A stretch of DNA of 64,000 nt from Streptomyces finlayi (GTDB lineage Bacteria; Actinomycetota; Actinomycetes; Streptomycetales; Streptomycetaceae): positions 1,302,001 through 1,366,000 of the forward strand of contig NZ_CP045702.1 of the NCBI RefSeq assembly GCF_014216315.1, in the 5' to 3' direction. Shown here piece after piece: positions 1-8,530 of this stretch. A program made the position numbers and the translations under genes. Within the stretch, counting starts at the first letter, position 1. Each line of letters begins with the position of its first letter. The notes under the pieces are model-generated. The model did no database searches, was not told where the DNA came from, and worked only from the letters and a program-made list of their open reading frames with translations.

Positions 1-675
1 GTCACGTACACGCACCGCTGCGGTCCGGACCCCGAATCGTGGAAGGCGTACTGGAATCGCATCGTGACGACGATGCGCGCCGTCCCCGGGCAGAAGTTCC
101 GCTTCGACTTCGCCCCCAACCGGGGGACGGACGCGGTTCCGTGGACCCGGTGCTATCCCGGTGACGACGTCGTGGACATCATCGGCATGGACACCTACGA
201 CCAGCCGCCGGGCCGGAGCTTCGACGAGCAGGTGAACGGTCCGTACGGCCTGCAGAAGCACGTCGACTTCGCGGCCGAGCACGGCAAGCCGATCTCCTTC
301 CCGGAATGGGGCCTGTTCCGCAACGGCGACAACCCCGAGTACATGCGGCGCATGCTCGAATGGATCGAGAAGCACGATCCGGTGTACCAGACGCTCACGG
401 ACTACTGTCCGCACGGTGTCTGGCAGTGCTCGGACAACCCCGAGTCCTCCCGGACGTACCGCTCGATGATGAGCGAGAACCCGGCACCGACGGCGATGCC
501 GGATCCGAGCCCCACCCCGACGACCCCGGCCCTGCCGGCCCCCCCGAAGCCGGCCAAGCCCGCGCCCCCGGCGCCTGACCCGGCGCCGAACTCCCGGCAG
601 TGGTGCGTCACGGTCCCGCTGAGCGACTGGCTCGGCCGCTGGCTGACGGACCGCACGTTCTGTGTGCGGTACTAG
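1..675 (+). CDS. GH26-like beta-mannanase, C-terminal part (5' end outside window)
   Basis: The reading frame is open from base 1 and ends at TAG 673-675, giving 224 residues. The sequence resembles the C-terminal half of a glycoside hydrolase family 26 TIM barrel: DIIGMDTYD is followed by ISFPEWGLF, where the Glu encoded at 304-306 is the expected nucleophile. The barrel is followed by a Pro/Ala-rich linker of about 30 residues and a short tail with two Cys (QWCVT, TFCVRY). Family knowledge suggests a secreted enzyme cutting beta-mannan-like chains. Its position upstream of an exopolysaccharide locus suggests it trims or releases that polymer; this is inference. The N-terminus, signal peptide and acid/base residue lie outside the window. 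A strong hairpin follows the stop. Confidence 0.7.
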   Translation, partial: VTYTHRCGPDPESWKAYWNRIVTTMRAVPGQKFRFDFAPNRGTDAVPWTRCYPGDDVVDIIGMDTYDQPPGRSFDEQVNGPYGLQKHVDFAAEHGKPISFPEWGLFRNGDNPEYMRRMLEWIEKHDPVYQTLTDYCPHGVWQCSDNPESSRTYRSMMSENPAPTAMPDPSPTPTTPALPAPPKPAKPAPPAPDPAPNSRQWCVTVPLSDWLGRWLTDRTFCVRY

Positions 676-698
676 GTCGGACATACCGGCCCGGCTTC

Positions 699-730
699 CC
701 GGCCCCGGCTCCGCGTGGAGCCGGGGCCGG
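699..730 (+). terminator. GC-rich hairpin after the GH26-like gene
   Basis: A perfect 14-bp stem (699-712 with 717-730) and a 4-nt loop GCGT begin 24 bp after the stop codon. There is no U tract, which is usual for Streptomyces terminators. Confidence 0.65.
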
Positions 731-1007
731 TGGGCGTTGCGCGTCTCGCCCGGGGCGGGGTCTCAGGGTGTGACTTCGTCCACTCCTCGATCCTCTGGGT
801 GCCGCTCAACGTCCCTGCCGCGTAAGGTAGTTACGCCCCGGTTCGTCCCGGTGACAAGCACTTGCCGAACCCCGGGAAAATCGAACAGGCATGCACAGAA
901 GCTGAGTTCCCGCCCGGAACCGGCCGAGATGCGAATCATCCGACCTGTCTGAACTTCACGGGAACTCCAGCGAAATGGCACGTGTGTGGATATCGTGCAC
1001 CGAGCGA

Positions 1008-1046
1008 GGGCGCATCCGTCAGTCCATGGGATCGACGGATGCGCCC
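1008..1046. promoter_or_regulatory. Perfect 13-bp stem hairpin in the leader of the sugar transferase gene
   Basis: GGGCGCATCCGTC at 1008-1020 pairs perfectly with 1034-1046, leaving a 13-nt loop centred on CCATGG. It ends 34 bp before the ATG at 1081. It could be an attenuator, an operator or an mRNA-stabilising stem; the sequence alone does not decide. Confidence 0.5.
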
Positions 1047-1080
1047 CGTTTGCGGGGATGCGACTTGGGCTGGGGGGTTC

Positions 1081-2628
1081 ATGGGGCATGTCGAAATACC
1101 TGACACCGACATATCCGGGCAGATCGGGCTGACGGGGGCGCCACGAACACGCACCGCGGCGTCCAGGAGCCGGAACGCCGCGCTGGAGCAGCTGTGGAGG
1201 ACACCGACTGCGGAGCGCGCGCACCCCGAGCGACCACGGTCCAGGAAGCGTCCGGGCCGTCACTTTCCGCTGCTCCTTCTGGCCGACGTGCTCGGACTGG
1301 GGGGTCCGGCCTGGCTCGTCCAGGAGGCCGGTGACCAGCCGGCACCACTGATCACGGCGTCGCTGTCCGCGCTGGCGTGGGCCGTCGTACGCTCCGCTCG
1401 CGGGCGGTACGCGCAGCGCCTGCCCGGGTCCACCGGGGGCGCGTCGGTCGCCACCGGCGACTGGCTGCTGCTCCTGGGTGTGCTCGCCGTCCTGCTCACC
1501 GTGTCCGGACAGTCCCTCGACCCGGCGGTCGCGGTGATGGCGCTCGTTCCCGGCCTCGCGCTGACGCTCCTCATATCAGGGCTGCGGCAGTGGACGGCGT
1601 ACGCACGGCGGCGGCTCGTGGTGCGCCGCGTGCTCGTGGTCGGCCACGCGGCCGGCGTCGACCGGGCGGTGAATCTGCTCAACTCCCTTAAGGACCACAC
1701 CTATACGGTCGCGGCGGCGATACCCGTCGGCACCACTGCGCTGAGCTGCGAAGCGCCGGTTCCCGGTCGGCTCGCCGCCACTCCCGCGGAGGACGACCTC
1801 TCCACCGTGCTGGGCGGGGCCTTCGCCCACGATGCCGATCTGGTGCTCGTGGCTCCCGGGCCGGAGCTCGCGGAAGAGCGGCTGCGGCGGCTGTCGTGGG
1901 GGCTGCACGACAGCGGGGTGCCCCTGTGTGTGCTCTCGGCGGTGTCGGAGACCGCGGCGAGCCGGGTGCGGCTCTCCTCCGTGGCCGGGCTGACCCTGCT
2001 GCACATCGCCCCGCCGCTGCGCAGCGGTCCCCAGCCGCTGCTCAAGACCCTGGTCGACCGAACCGGCGCCGTGTTCGGGCTGCTGTCGCTGGCCCCGCTG
2101 CTGCTCGTGATCGCGATGGCCGTACGCCTCACCTCACCCGGCCCGGTGTTCCATCGCCAGACCCGCCACGGCCTGCACAGCCGCCCCTTCACCATGTGGA
2201 AGTTCCGCACGATGGTGGTGGACGCCGAGACCCGCAAGGCGCAGCTCGGCGCGGCGAACGAGGCCGAAGGCCCGATGTTCAAGATGCGCAGCGACCCCCG
2301 GGTGACACGGGTGGGCCGGACGCTGCGGCGGGCCTCGCTCGACGAACTCCCGCAGCTCATCAATGTGCTGCGGGGTGAGATGTCCCTGGTGGGACCTCGC
2401 CCGCCGTTGCCGGAAGAGGTGTCCCGGTACGACGAGCGCGAGCACCGGCGGCTCGCGGTCAAGCCGGGACTGACCGGTCTGTGGCAGGTCAGCGGGCGCT
2501 CGGACCTGTCCTGGCAGGAGACCGTCTCGCTCGATCTCTGGTACGTCGACAACTGGACGGTGGCCGCCGACATGGGGCTCCTCGCGCGAACCCTGCGCGC
2601 CGTCACCAACGGCCGCGGGGCCTACTGA
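1081..2628 (+). CDS. Exopolysaccharide priming glycosyltransferase (polyprenyl glycosylphosphotransferase)
   Basis: Predicted 515-residue membrane enzyme that transfers a sugar-1-phosphate from a nucleotide sugar to undecaprenyl phosphate, the first step of repeat-unit assembly. The start is the ATG at 1081, preceded by a G-rich SD-like stretch. The frame is open back to 862 but looks non-coding there. After a basic N-terminal region come hydrophobic segments (LLLLADVLGL, LLLLGVLAVLL, MALVPGLALTLLI), a CoA-binding-like middle domain, one more membrane segment (LLSLAPLLLVIAMAV), and the bacterial sugar transferase domain with KFRTMVVDAE, DELPQLINVLRGEMSLVGPRP and GLTGLWQVSGRS. This is the WbaP/CpsE/ExoY family, full length. 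The transferred sugar (galactose, glucose or another) cannot be read from the sequence. It probably opens the polymer-assembly pathway of the locus. Confidence 0.9.
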   Translation: MGHVEIPDTDISGQIGLTGAPRTRTAASRSRNAALEQLWRTPTAERAHPERPRSRKRPGRHFPLLLLADVLGLGGPAWLVQEAGDQPAPLITASLSALAWAVVRSARGRYAQRLPGSTGGASVATGDWLLLLGVLAVLLTVSGQSLDPAVAVMALVPGLALTLLISGLRQWTAYARRRLVVRRVLVVGHAAGVDRAVNLLNSLKDHTYTVAAAIPVGTTALSCEAPVPGRLAATPAEDDLSTVLGGAFAHDADLVLVAPGPELAEERLRRLSWGLHDSGVPLCVLSAVSETAASRVRLSSVAGLTLLHIAPPLRSGPQPLLKTLVDRTGAVFGLLSLAPLLLVIAMAVRLTSPGPVFHRQTRHGLHSRPFTMWKFRTMVVDAETRKAQLGAANEAEGPMFKMRSDPRVTRVGRTLRRASLDELPQLINVLRGEMSLVGPRPPLPEEVSRYDEREHRRLAVKPGLTGLWQVSGRSDLSWQETVSLDLWYVDNWTVAADMGLLARTLRAVTNGRGAY

Positions 2629-2686
2629 CGTGGGCGGGGAACAGATGCGAGGAGCCCGTACACGGCATGGCGGCCGGCCCGCCCCC

Positions 2687-3670
2687 TCAGCTCCGCGGGG
2701 ACCGCTGGCCGAGCCACCAGGCATAGGTTCGCGCGATGCCGTCGCGCAGCGGGATCTGTGGCTCGAAGCCGAGGGAGGTCAGCCGGGAGACGTCCAGGAG
2801 CTTGCGCGGAGTGCCGTCGGGCTTGGACGTGTCCCAGGCGATCTCTCCCCGGTACTCCGTCACGTCGCGGACTGTTTCGGCGAGTTCGCGGATCGTCAGG
2901 TCGTCCCCGCAGCCGATGTTCACGGGGTCCTCCCCGTCGTAGGACTCCAGCAGCCGGACACAGGCTGCGGCGAGATCGTCGACGTGCAGGAACTCGCGGC
3001 GGGGGCTGCCCGAGCCCCACAGGGTCACCTCGGGAGCACCGTCCTGCTTGGCCTCGTGGAACCGGCGGATCAGGGCGGGCAGAACGTGCGAGGTCTCCAG
3101 GTCGAAGTTGTCGCCGGGGCCGTAGAGGTTGGTGGGCATGGCGCTGATGTACGACGCGCCGTACTGCCTGCGGTACGAGCGGACCTGGGTGATCCCGGCG
3201 ATCTTCGCCAGTGCGTACGCCTCGTTCGTCGGTTCCAGTGGGCCGGTCAGGAGGGAGTCCTCGCGGATGGGCTGTGGGGCGTGCTTGGGATAGATGCAGG
3301 AGGAGCCGAGGAAGAGCAGCCGCTCGGTGCCGGCCGCGTGCGCCCCGGCGATCACGCTGAGCTGGATGCGCAGGTTGTCCTCCAGGAACTGCACCGGCCA
3401 GGTGCTGTTGGCCATGATCCCGCCCACCTTGGCGGCGGCCAGTACGACGACGTCCGGGCGGACGTCGCGCAGATACGCCTCGGTCGGCGCGCTGTCGCGC
3501 AGATCGAGGAGGTCCCGGCCGCGGGTGAGCACCTCGTGGCCGTCGGCCGCGAGGCGGCGCACCAGCGCCGAGCCGACCAGACCCCGGTGGCCCGCGACGA
3601 ATATGCGGGAGCCGGGTCGTAGCAGGGGGCGGACGGATTCCTGGGGAGGGCCGGGGAGATCAGACGTCAT
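2687..3670 (-). CDS. fcl: GDP-L-fucose synthase
   Basis: An extended short-chain dehydrogenase of 327 residues, full length. It converts GDP-4-keto-6-deoxymannose to GDP-L-fucose by 3,5-epimerisation and NADPH reduction. Seen directly: the nucleotide-binding motif GHRGLVGS at residues 27-34, the catalytic Ser in LGSSCIYP (123-124), Tyr152 and Lys156 in YALAK, and the family-typical AAAKVGGI and PTNLYGPGDNFD. It is divergently transcribed from gmd, which makes its substrate, across about 109 bp, so the two were probably co-regulated. GDP-fucose would be a precursor for the exopolysaccharide. The start ATG is the first in frame. Confidence 0.93.
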   Translation of the reverse strand: MTSDLPGPPQESVRPLLRPGSRIFVAGHRGLVGSALVRRLAADGHEVLTRGRDLLDLRDSAPTEAYLRDVRPDVVVLAAAKVGGIMANSTWPVQFLEDNLRIQLSVIAGAHAAGTERLLFLGSSCIYPKHAPQPIREDSLLTGPLEPTNEAYALAKIAGITQVRSYRRQYGASYISAMPTNLYGPGDNFDLETSHVLPALIRRFHEAKQDGAPEVTLWGSGSPRREFLHVDDLAAACVRLLESYDGEDPVNIGCGDDLTIRELAETVRDVTEYRGEIAWDTSKPDGTPRKLLDVSRLTSLGFEPQIPLRDGIARTYAWWLGQRSPRS

Positions 3671-3730
3671 GGCTCGGATTCTGCCAGGAGCCGTGTGAGT
3701 CAGTGACCTTTACCACAGAACACTCAAACT

Positions 3731-3742
3731 CCGAAATTTCGG
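3731..3742. promoter_or_regulatory. 12-bp palindrome in the fcl-gmd divergent promoter region
   Basis: CCGAAATTTCGG is a perfect palindrome in an AT-rich island between the two divergent start codons. Its position suggests an operator for a shared regulator; no regulator is identified. Confidence 0.35.
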
Positions 3743-3779
3743 TGAACGACCGCCTGCCGGCGGACAGAAGGGGTGGACC

Positions 3780-4793
3780 ATGGCGAAGACCGCACTCATC
3801 ACCGGTGTGACCGGCCAGGACGGTTCGTATCTGGCGGAGCTGCTGCTCGAGAAGGGGTACACGGTCCATGGCCTGATACGCCGCTCGTCGAGCTTCAACA
3901 CCGAGCGGATCGACCACATCTACCAGGGCCCGGAGGAGGCGGGGCGCTCCTTCGTCCTCCACCACGCCGATCTCGCGGACGGCGTCGCGCTGGTGAACCT
4001 GCTGCGTGACATCCAGCCCGACGAGGTCTACAACCTGGGGGCGCAGTCCCACGTCAGGGTCTCCTTCGACGCACCGCTCTACACCGGTGACGTCACGGGG
4101 CTCGGCGCCATGCGGCTCCTGGAGGCCGTCCGCGCGAGTGGCATCGACGCCCGGGTCTACCAGGCGTCCTCGTCCGAGATGTTCGGCGCCAGCCCGCCGC
4201 CGCAGAACGAGCGCACGCCGTTCCACCCCCGCAGCCCGTACAGCGTCGCCAAGGTCTACGCGTACTGGGCGACGGTCAACTACCGCGAGGCGTACGGGAT
4301 GTTCGCGGTCAACGGCATTCTGTTCAACCATGAGTCGCCGCGCCGCGGTGAGACCTTCGTGACCCGGAAGATCACCCGTGGGGTGGCCCGGATCAAGGCC
4401 GGGCTCCAGGACCGGCTGCACCTCGGCAATCTCGACGCCGTCCGCGACTGGGGGTACGCCCCCGAGTACGTGGACGCGATGTGGAGGATGCTCCAGCGCG
4501 ACACCCCCGACGACTACGTGGTCGCCACCGGGGAGGGCGTCAGCGTGCGGGAGTTCCTGGAGTGCGCCTTCGAGCACGCCGGGCTCGACTGGCGTGAGCA
4601 TGTGCGCTACGACCCGAAGTACGAGCGGCCGAGCGAGGTGGACGCGCTGATCGGGGACGCCTCCAAGGCGCAGGAGCTGCTCGGCTGGAAGTCCTCGGTG
4701 AAGTCGGGGGAGCTGGCCCGCATCATGGTCGACGCCGACATCCGCCGGCTCGACGACCAGCTCAGCGGAGCGGCCGTCCGGGTGCACCGATGA
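3780..4793 (+). CDS. gmd: GDP-mannose 4,6-dehydratase
   Basis: A 337-residue short-chain dehydrogenase that makes GDP-4-keto-6-deoxy-D-mannose from GDP-mannose, the step before fcl. Seen: the NADP-binding motif GVTGQDGSYLAE at residues 9-20, YNLGAQSHV near 84-92, catalytic Ser131/Ser132 and Glu133 in ASSSEMFG, Tyr154 and Lys158 in YSVAK, and the Gmd signature LFNHESPRRGETFVTRKI. The length is slightly short of the usual 340-370. The SD is AGAAGGGGT. Its TGA overlaps the ATG of the decayed LamG gene by 4 bp, suggesting these were once one transcript. Confidence 0.95.
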   Translation: MAKTALITGVTGQDGSYLAELLLEKGYTVHGLIRRSSSFNTERIDHIYQGPEEAGRSFVLHHADLADGVALVNLLRDIQPDEVYNLGAQSHVRVSFDAPLYTGDVTGLGAMRLLEAVRASGIDARVYQASSSEMFGASPPPQNERTPFHPRSPYSVAKVYAYWATVNYREAYGMFAVNGILFNHESPRRGETFVTRKITRGVARIKAGLQDRLHLGNLDAVRDWGYAPEYVDAMWRMLQRDTPDDYVVATGEGVSVREFLECAFEHAGLDWREHVRYDPKYERPSEVDALIGDASKAQELLGWKSSVKSGELARIMVDADIRRLDDQLSGAAVRVHR

Positions 4794-5574
4794 ACGGGCC
4801 GGGACGCCTCGGACGCAACCGTTGCGGTGCCCTCGCCTCCTGTGTGCTGTCCGCCGCCGGGGGCCGTCGCGCCGCCGGCCGCCGCACTGACACCGCTCGT
4901 ACAACGGCTACTGGCGGGTCGGCGGCGACGCCATGAGCAACGCCTGGCCGAACCGGCCGGCCAGCACCTACCTCGCCGGTCAGATCGACGAGACCGCGGT
5001 CTACCCGGGCGCGCTGACCGCCGCCCAGGTGGCCGCCCACCACGACCTGGCGGACGCCGCTCCCCCGGCGGGCGGCACCACGCTCACAATCGCACCGGCC
5101 GAGGACGCGTACGTCAACGGGGTCGCGGCGAACACGACGTACAACGACAGCCAGCTCGCCTCGCGCGGCAGTACGCCGTATGTGGGCCATCTGCGCTACA
5201 CCCTGCCCGCGGCCCCACCCGGACAGGTACTCACCGGCGCCCGCATCGACTTCCGCACCTCGTCGGACGCGACGTCGGGCTCCACCGACAGCCACACCCT
5301 GGTACCGGTCACCGGTGCCTGGACCGAGTCGGCGGTCACCTACAACACCCGGCCGGCGCTGTCCGCGTCCGTGCTGGGGACCATCACGGACGCGGCCTCG
5401 GTCTCCACCGGCTACTCGGTGGACCTGAACGCGTCCGCACTGGGCGGGGCGCTCGGCTCCGCCTACTCACTCGCCCTGACCAGCAGCGGGACGGACAGTC
5501 TGCGCATCTGGTCGAGCGAGTCATCATCCGCGGCCTACCGGCCGCAGCTCGTTCTCACCTTCGGAGCTGAATGA
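4790..5574 (+). pseudogene. Decayed secreted LamG-DNRLRE protein with a large internal deletion
   Basis: The ATG at 4790 overlaps the gmd stop and begins a signal-peptide-like leader in frame 2 (GALASCVLSAAG). The leader continues correctly only in frame 3 (AVAPPAAALTP) if one base is removed from the G run at 4859-4863. At about 4897 the sequence jumps to frame 1 in the last quarter of a LamG domain (YNGYWRVGGD, LAGQIDETAVYPGAL). The intact neighbour has the matching PGYWRVGGDN and FAGQLDETAVYP. A complete DNRLRE-type domain follows (about 5090-5570), ending at TGA 5572-5574. The central beta-propeller, Fn3 and first half of LamG seen in the neighbour are missing. An in-frame ATG at 4933 could still give a 213-residue protein without a signal peptide. 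I read this as a tandem paralogue broken by deletion; an assembly collapse between repeats is the alternative. Confidence 0.7.
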
Positions 5575-7826
5575 TGAACGGAAGTACGGGGCAGAGATCC
5601 GGGAAGCCTCGTGGACGGGTGCGAGCCGCATCCGCCGCGCTGTGCCTGCTCGCCGGGGCCCTGACCGCCACAGCGGCAGGAGCCGCACCGGCTGCCGCGC
5701 TGACACCGCCGGTGTCGATCACCGCGGACGACCTCACCACCTGGCAGACCAACGGCATCGTCTGGTCGATGGCAGCGACCGACGGGGTCGTGTACGCGGG
5801 AGGAACCTTCTCCACCATCCGGCCGCCGGACGCTGCGGCCGGCACGGGCGAGCAGCCCGCGGTGAACTTCGCCGCGTTCGACGCCGGGACGGGAGCACCG
5901 ATCGGGTGCGACCTGTCGTTCACCCTCGCCTCCGGGACGGCGACCGTACGGGCACTGACCCTCTCCCCGGACGGCGACACCCTCTACGCGGGCGGCCAGT
6001 TCGGCTCGGTCAACGGGGTGGGCGTCAGCAACATCGCGGCCATCGACACGGCGACCTGCACCCCGCGCCAGGACTTCAAGATCAGCGTCACGGCGACCGT
6101 ACGGGCCCTGGCCGTCACTGCCGACACCGTCTATCTGGGCGGTGACTTCAACAACGTCGGCGGGCAGACCCGGAACAAGTTCGCCGCCGTCACCACGGGC
6201 GCGGACCTGCTGCCGTGGACGGCGAACACGGACGAGGTGGCCCGGGCCGTCGAAGTGACGCCGGACGGGCAGAACGTCCTGCTCGGCGGCGACTTCTTCA
6301 CCGTCAACGGCACCGCCTCGCACGCACTGGCCGTGGTCGACGCCACCACGGGAGCGCTCACCAAGAGCTACCCCGGCTTCATCCCAAATGCGTCCACGGT
6401 GAAGGACCTGACCACGGACGCCACCGGCTTCTACACGGCCAACGAGGGCACCGGAGGCGGTGTCTTCGATGGCAGGATCGCGGTCGACCTCGACGACTTC
6501 CAGCAGCGCTGGCGCGACACCTGTCTGGGGGCCACCCAGTCCGTACTGGTCCACTCCGGAGTGCTGTACAGCGGCAGCCACGCCCATGACTGCTCCAGCA
6601 TGGGCGCGTTCCCCGACCAGCCGCGCAAGCACCTGCTGGCCCAGTCCGTCGACGATCCGAAGCTGCTGCCCTGGTTCCCGGACACCAACGACGGCCTTGG
6701 TGAGCCGGTCGGGCCCCGGGTGATGGCCCAGACGGACAGCGCAGGCCGCCACTACCTGTGGGTCGGCGGTGAGTTCACCAAAGTCAACGGCGCGGGCCAG
6801 CAGGGACTGACGCGGTTCGCCGACGGTCCGGACACCGGCGCCCCGTGGGTGCCCAACGTCAGCCTGTCGACGGTCGCTCCTGGGCGGATCGACGTCAACT
6901 GGCAGACCAGCTTCGACACCGACGACGGTGAGCTGACCTACCGGATCTACAAGGACGGAGCCACCACCCCGATCCACACCACGACGGGCTACTCCGTCTT
7001 CTGGGACCGGCCGCAGCTGCGGTGGACGGACACCGCCGTCGCGCCTGGCGAGAGCCACTCGTACCGGATCACCGCGAGCGACGGCATCAACACCAGCGCC
7101 AAGTCCCCGTCCCAGTCCGCGACCGTCTCGGCCACGGCCGGGGCGTATCCGGCGCGGGTCCTCGGCGACGGGGCCTCGCTGTACTGGCGGTACGACGAAG
7201 GGGTGTCGTCCTTCGCGTCGGACACGGGCCCCGGCCTGGACAACGGGTTCCTGCGCAACGGGCCCGCCTACCGGCAGACCCCGGCCGCCGTCGCGGGCGA
7301 TTCGACCGCGATCGGCTTCGACGGGAGTGCCGACTACGCGTACAGCAACGAGCGGCGCCCGGCACCGGCCCGGTTCTCGGTGGAGACCTGGATCAAGACC
7401 ACCACCACCCGGGGCGGCAAGATCATCGGTTTCGGTAACCGGGTGATGCAGAACAGCTCCTCGTACGACAGGCACGTGTACATGCGCAACGACGGACGGC
7501 TGGTGTTCGGCGTCTACAGTGGCGGGGCCAGAACGGTGACCTCGCTGGGCGCCTACAACGACGGCAACTGGCACCACGTCGTCGCCACCCAGGGCACCGG
7601 CGGTATGGCGCTGTACGTGGACGGGCAGCTGCGCGCGTCGAACTGGCTGTACACCGGCAACGAGTCCAGCCCAGGCTACTGGCGGGTCGGCGGGGACAAC
7701 CTCGGCAGCTGGCCGAGCCGTCCGACCAGCAACTTCTTCGCCGGTCAGCTCGACGAGACCGCTGTCTACCCGACCGCGCTGAGCGCTTCCCAGGTCAGCG
7801 CGCACTACGCCCTGAGGACGGGCTGA
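5571..7826 (+). CDS. Secreted beta-propeller / Fn3 / LamG-like protein
   Basis: A 751-residue predicted secreted protein. The start ATGATG overlaps the stop of the upstream pseudogene. A signal peptide (basic start, then LCLLAGALTATAAGAAPAA) covers about residues 1-45. Residues about 50-430 contain repeated blades of the type VYAGGxF, LYAGGQF, VYLGGDF, VLLGGDF and LWVGGEF, each followed by NG-type turns, resembling DUF5122/delta-60 beta-propellers. An Fn3-like domain follows (about 440-530), then a LamG/concanavalin-like jellyroll (about 535-750) ending DETAVYPTALSASQV. LamG domains usually bind glycans, so a role in anchoring, binding or modifying the exopolysaccharide is plausible but inferred. 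The stop overlaps the next start by 1 bp. No catalytic motif is seen. Confidence 0.75.
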   Translation: MMNGSTGQRSGKPRGRVRAASAALCLLAGALTATAAGAAPAAALTPPVSITADDLTTWQTNGIVWSMAATDGVVYAGGTFSTIRPPDAAAGTGEQPAVNFAAFDAGTGAPIGCDLSFTLASGTATVRALTLSPDGDTLYAGGQFGSVNGVGVSNIAAIDTATCTPRQDFKISVTATVRALAVTADTVYLGGDFNNVGGQTRNKFAAVTTGADLLPWTANTDEVARAVEVTPDGQNVLLGGDFFTVNGTASHALAVVDATTGALTKSYPGFIPNASTVKDLTTDATGFYTANEGTGGGVFDGRIAVDLDDFQQRWRDTCLGATQSVLVHSGVLYSGSHAHDCSSMGAFPDQPRKHLLAQSVDDPKLLPWFPDTNDGLGEPVGPRVMAQTDSAGRHYLWVGGEFTKVNGAGQQGLTRFADGPDTGAPWVPNVSLSTVAPGRIDVNWQTSFDTDDGELTYRIYKDGATTPIHTTTGYSVFWDRPQLRWTDTAVAPGESHSYRITASDGINTSAKSPSQSATVSATAGAYPARVLGDGASLYWRYDEGVSSFASDTGPGLDNGFLRNGPAYRQTPAAVAGDSTAIGFDGSADYAYSNERRPAPARFSVETWIKTTTTRGGKIIGFGNRVMQNSSSYDRHVYMRNDGRLVFGVYSGGARTVTSLGAYNDGNWHHVVATQGTGGMALYVDGQLRASNWLYTGNESSPGYWRVGGDNLGSWPSRPTSNFFAGQLDETAVYPTALSASQVSAHYALRTG

Positions 7827-8530
7827 TGAAGTATCCGTTCCTGGCCGGCGCCGCCGTCGTCGTACTGACGGCGGCGCTGGCCGCCTGCGGCTCGTCCGCC
7901 GAGGGGAACGGGCCGCAGGCCGCGGGTGCCACAGCATCCGCGGCCTCCGGGCCCCCCGTCGCCGGACCCTCGGCCACGGCCCGGGAGCAGGAGCCGGCCC
8001 CCGACGCCTCCGCGAGCGCGACCCGTGAGGCCCCCAAGGTGCCCACCGACCGGATCACCCCGGCCACCGGGTCGTTCACGAGGAAGCAGAAGGAGTTCCT
8101 GACCGACCGGGTCCCCGTGGGCATGGACCCGGCCGCGGTGCTCCAGACCGGGCAGGAGACCTGCGACAAGCTCCGCTACCTCGTCAAGGTCGACCGGGAC
8201 ACCGCCGTCGGCTCGATCGTGACCGGCGAGATCCCGGACGCACCGGACGCCGTCGCCCATCTGTGCACCGAACAGCAGGAGTTGGTGGACGAGGCCGCCC
8301 TCGGTTACGCCGACGGCACCCACACGGGCAAGAAGCTCCGGCCGGGCAGCTACCGCTCGGCCGCGCCCACCAAGGACTGCACCTGGCGGATCGAGGACGG
8401 GTCGGGCAAGGCCCTGGACTCGGGGTCGTCCGACACCGGGAAGCCGACGCGGATCACCATCCCGCGCACGGCGCGCACCTTCACCTCCACAGGCTGCTAC
8501 GCCTGGCTGCCCGAAGGAGACAACAGTTGA
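7826..8530 (+). CDS. Putative lipoprotein of unknown function
   Basis: A 234-residue protein with a lipoprotein signal: MKYPF, a hydrophobic core and the lipobox LAAC at about residue 21. An Ala/Ser/Glu-rich low-complexity linker runs to about residue 75. The C-terminal part has two Cys (TKDCTWRI, STGCYAWL) in a compact beta-rich stretch that could be a disulfide-bonded ligand-binding fold. I do not recognise the family. It is tightly coupled to its neighbours (start overlaps the LamG gene stop, stop overlaps the next TTG start by 4 bp), so it probably serves polymer export or attachment at the cell surface. Confidence 0.65.
   Translation: MKYPFLAGAAVVVLTAALAACGSSAEGNGPQAAGATASAASGPPVAGPSATAREQEPAPDASASATREAPKVPTDRITPATGSFTRKQKEFLTDRVPVGMDPAAVLQTGQETCDKLRYLVKVDRDTAVGSIVTGEIPDAPDAVAHLCTEQQELVDEAALGYADGTHTGKKLRPGSYRSAAPTKDCTWRIEDGSGKALDSGSSDTGKPTRITIPRTARTFTSTGCYAWLPEGDNS

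Larger units (their letters stand above)
676..1080. other. 405-bp intergenic region upstream of the sugar transferase
   Basis: This is the only gene-free stretch over 300 bp. It holds the terminator hairpin at 699-730, a second perfect hairpin at 1008-1046, and sequence of lower GC between them (about 780-1000) where a promoter for the downstream gene would be expected. The frame of the downstream gene stays open back to 862, but codon use there is not coding-like, so the real start is placed at 1081. Confidence 0.6.

Noticed and set aside
672..690. CTAGGTC at the GH26-like stop resembling the end of the 166-bp element
   Set aside because: Only the first seven bases match; no second inverted repeat and no element follows. 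Could be an unoccupied CTAG site, but there is no evidence for a relic.
4933..5574. Independent functional 213-residue protein starting at ATG 4933
   Set aside because: The start lies inside a LamG domain with no SD, and matching signal-peptide and LamG pieces occur upstream in other frames, so a remnant is more likely.
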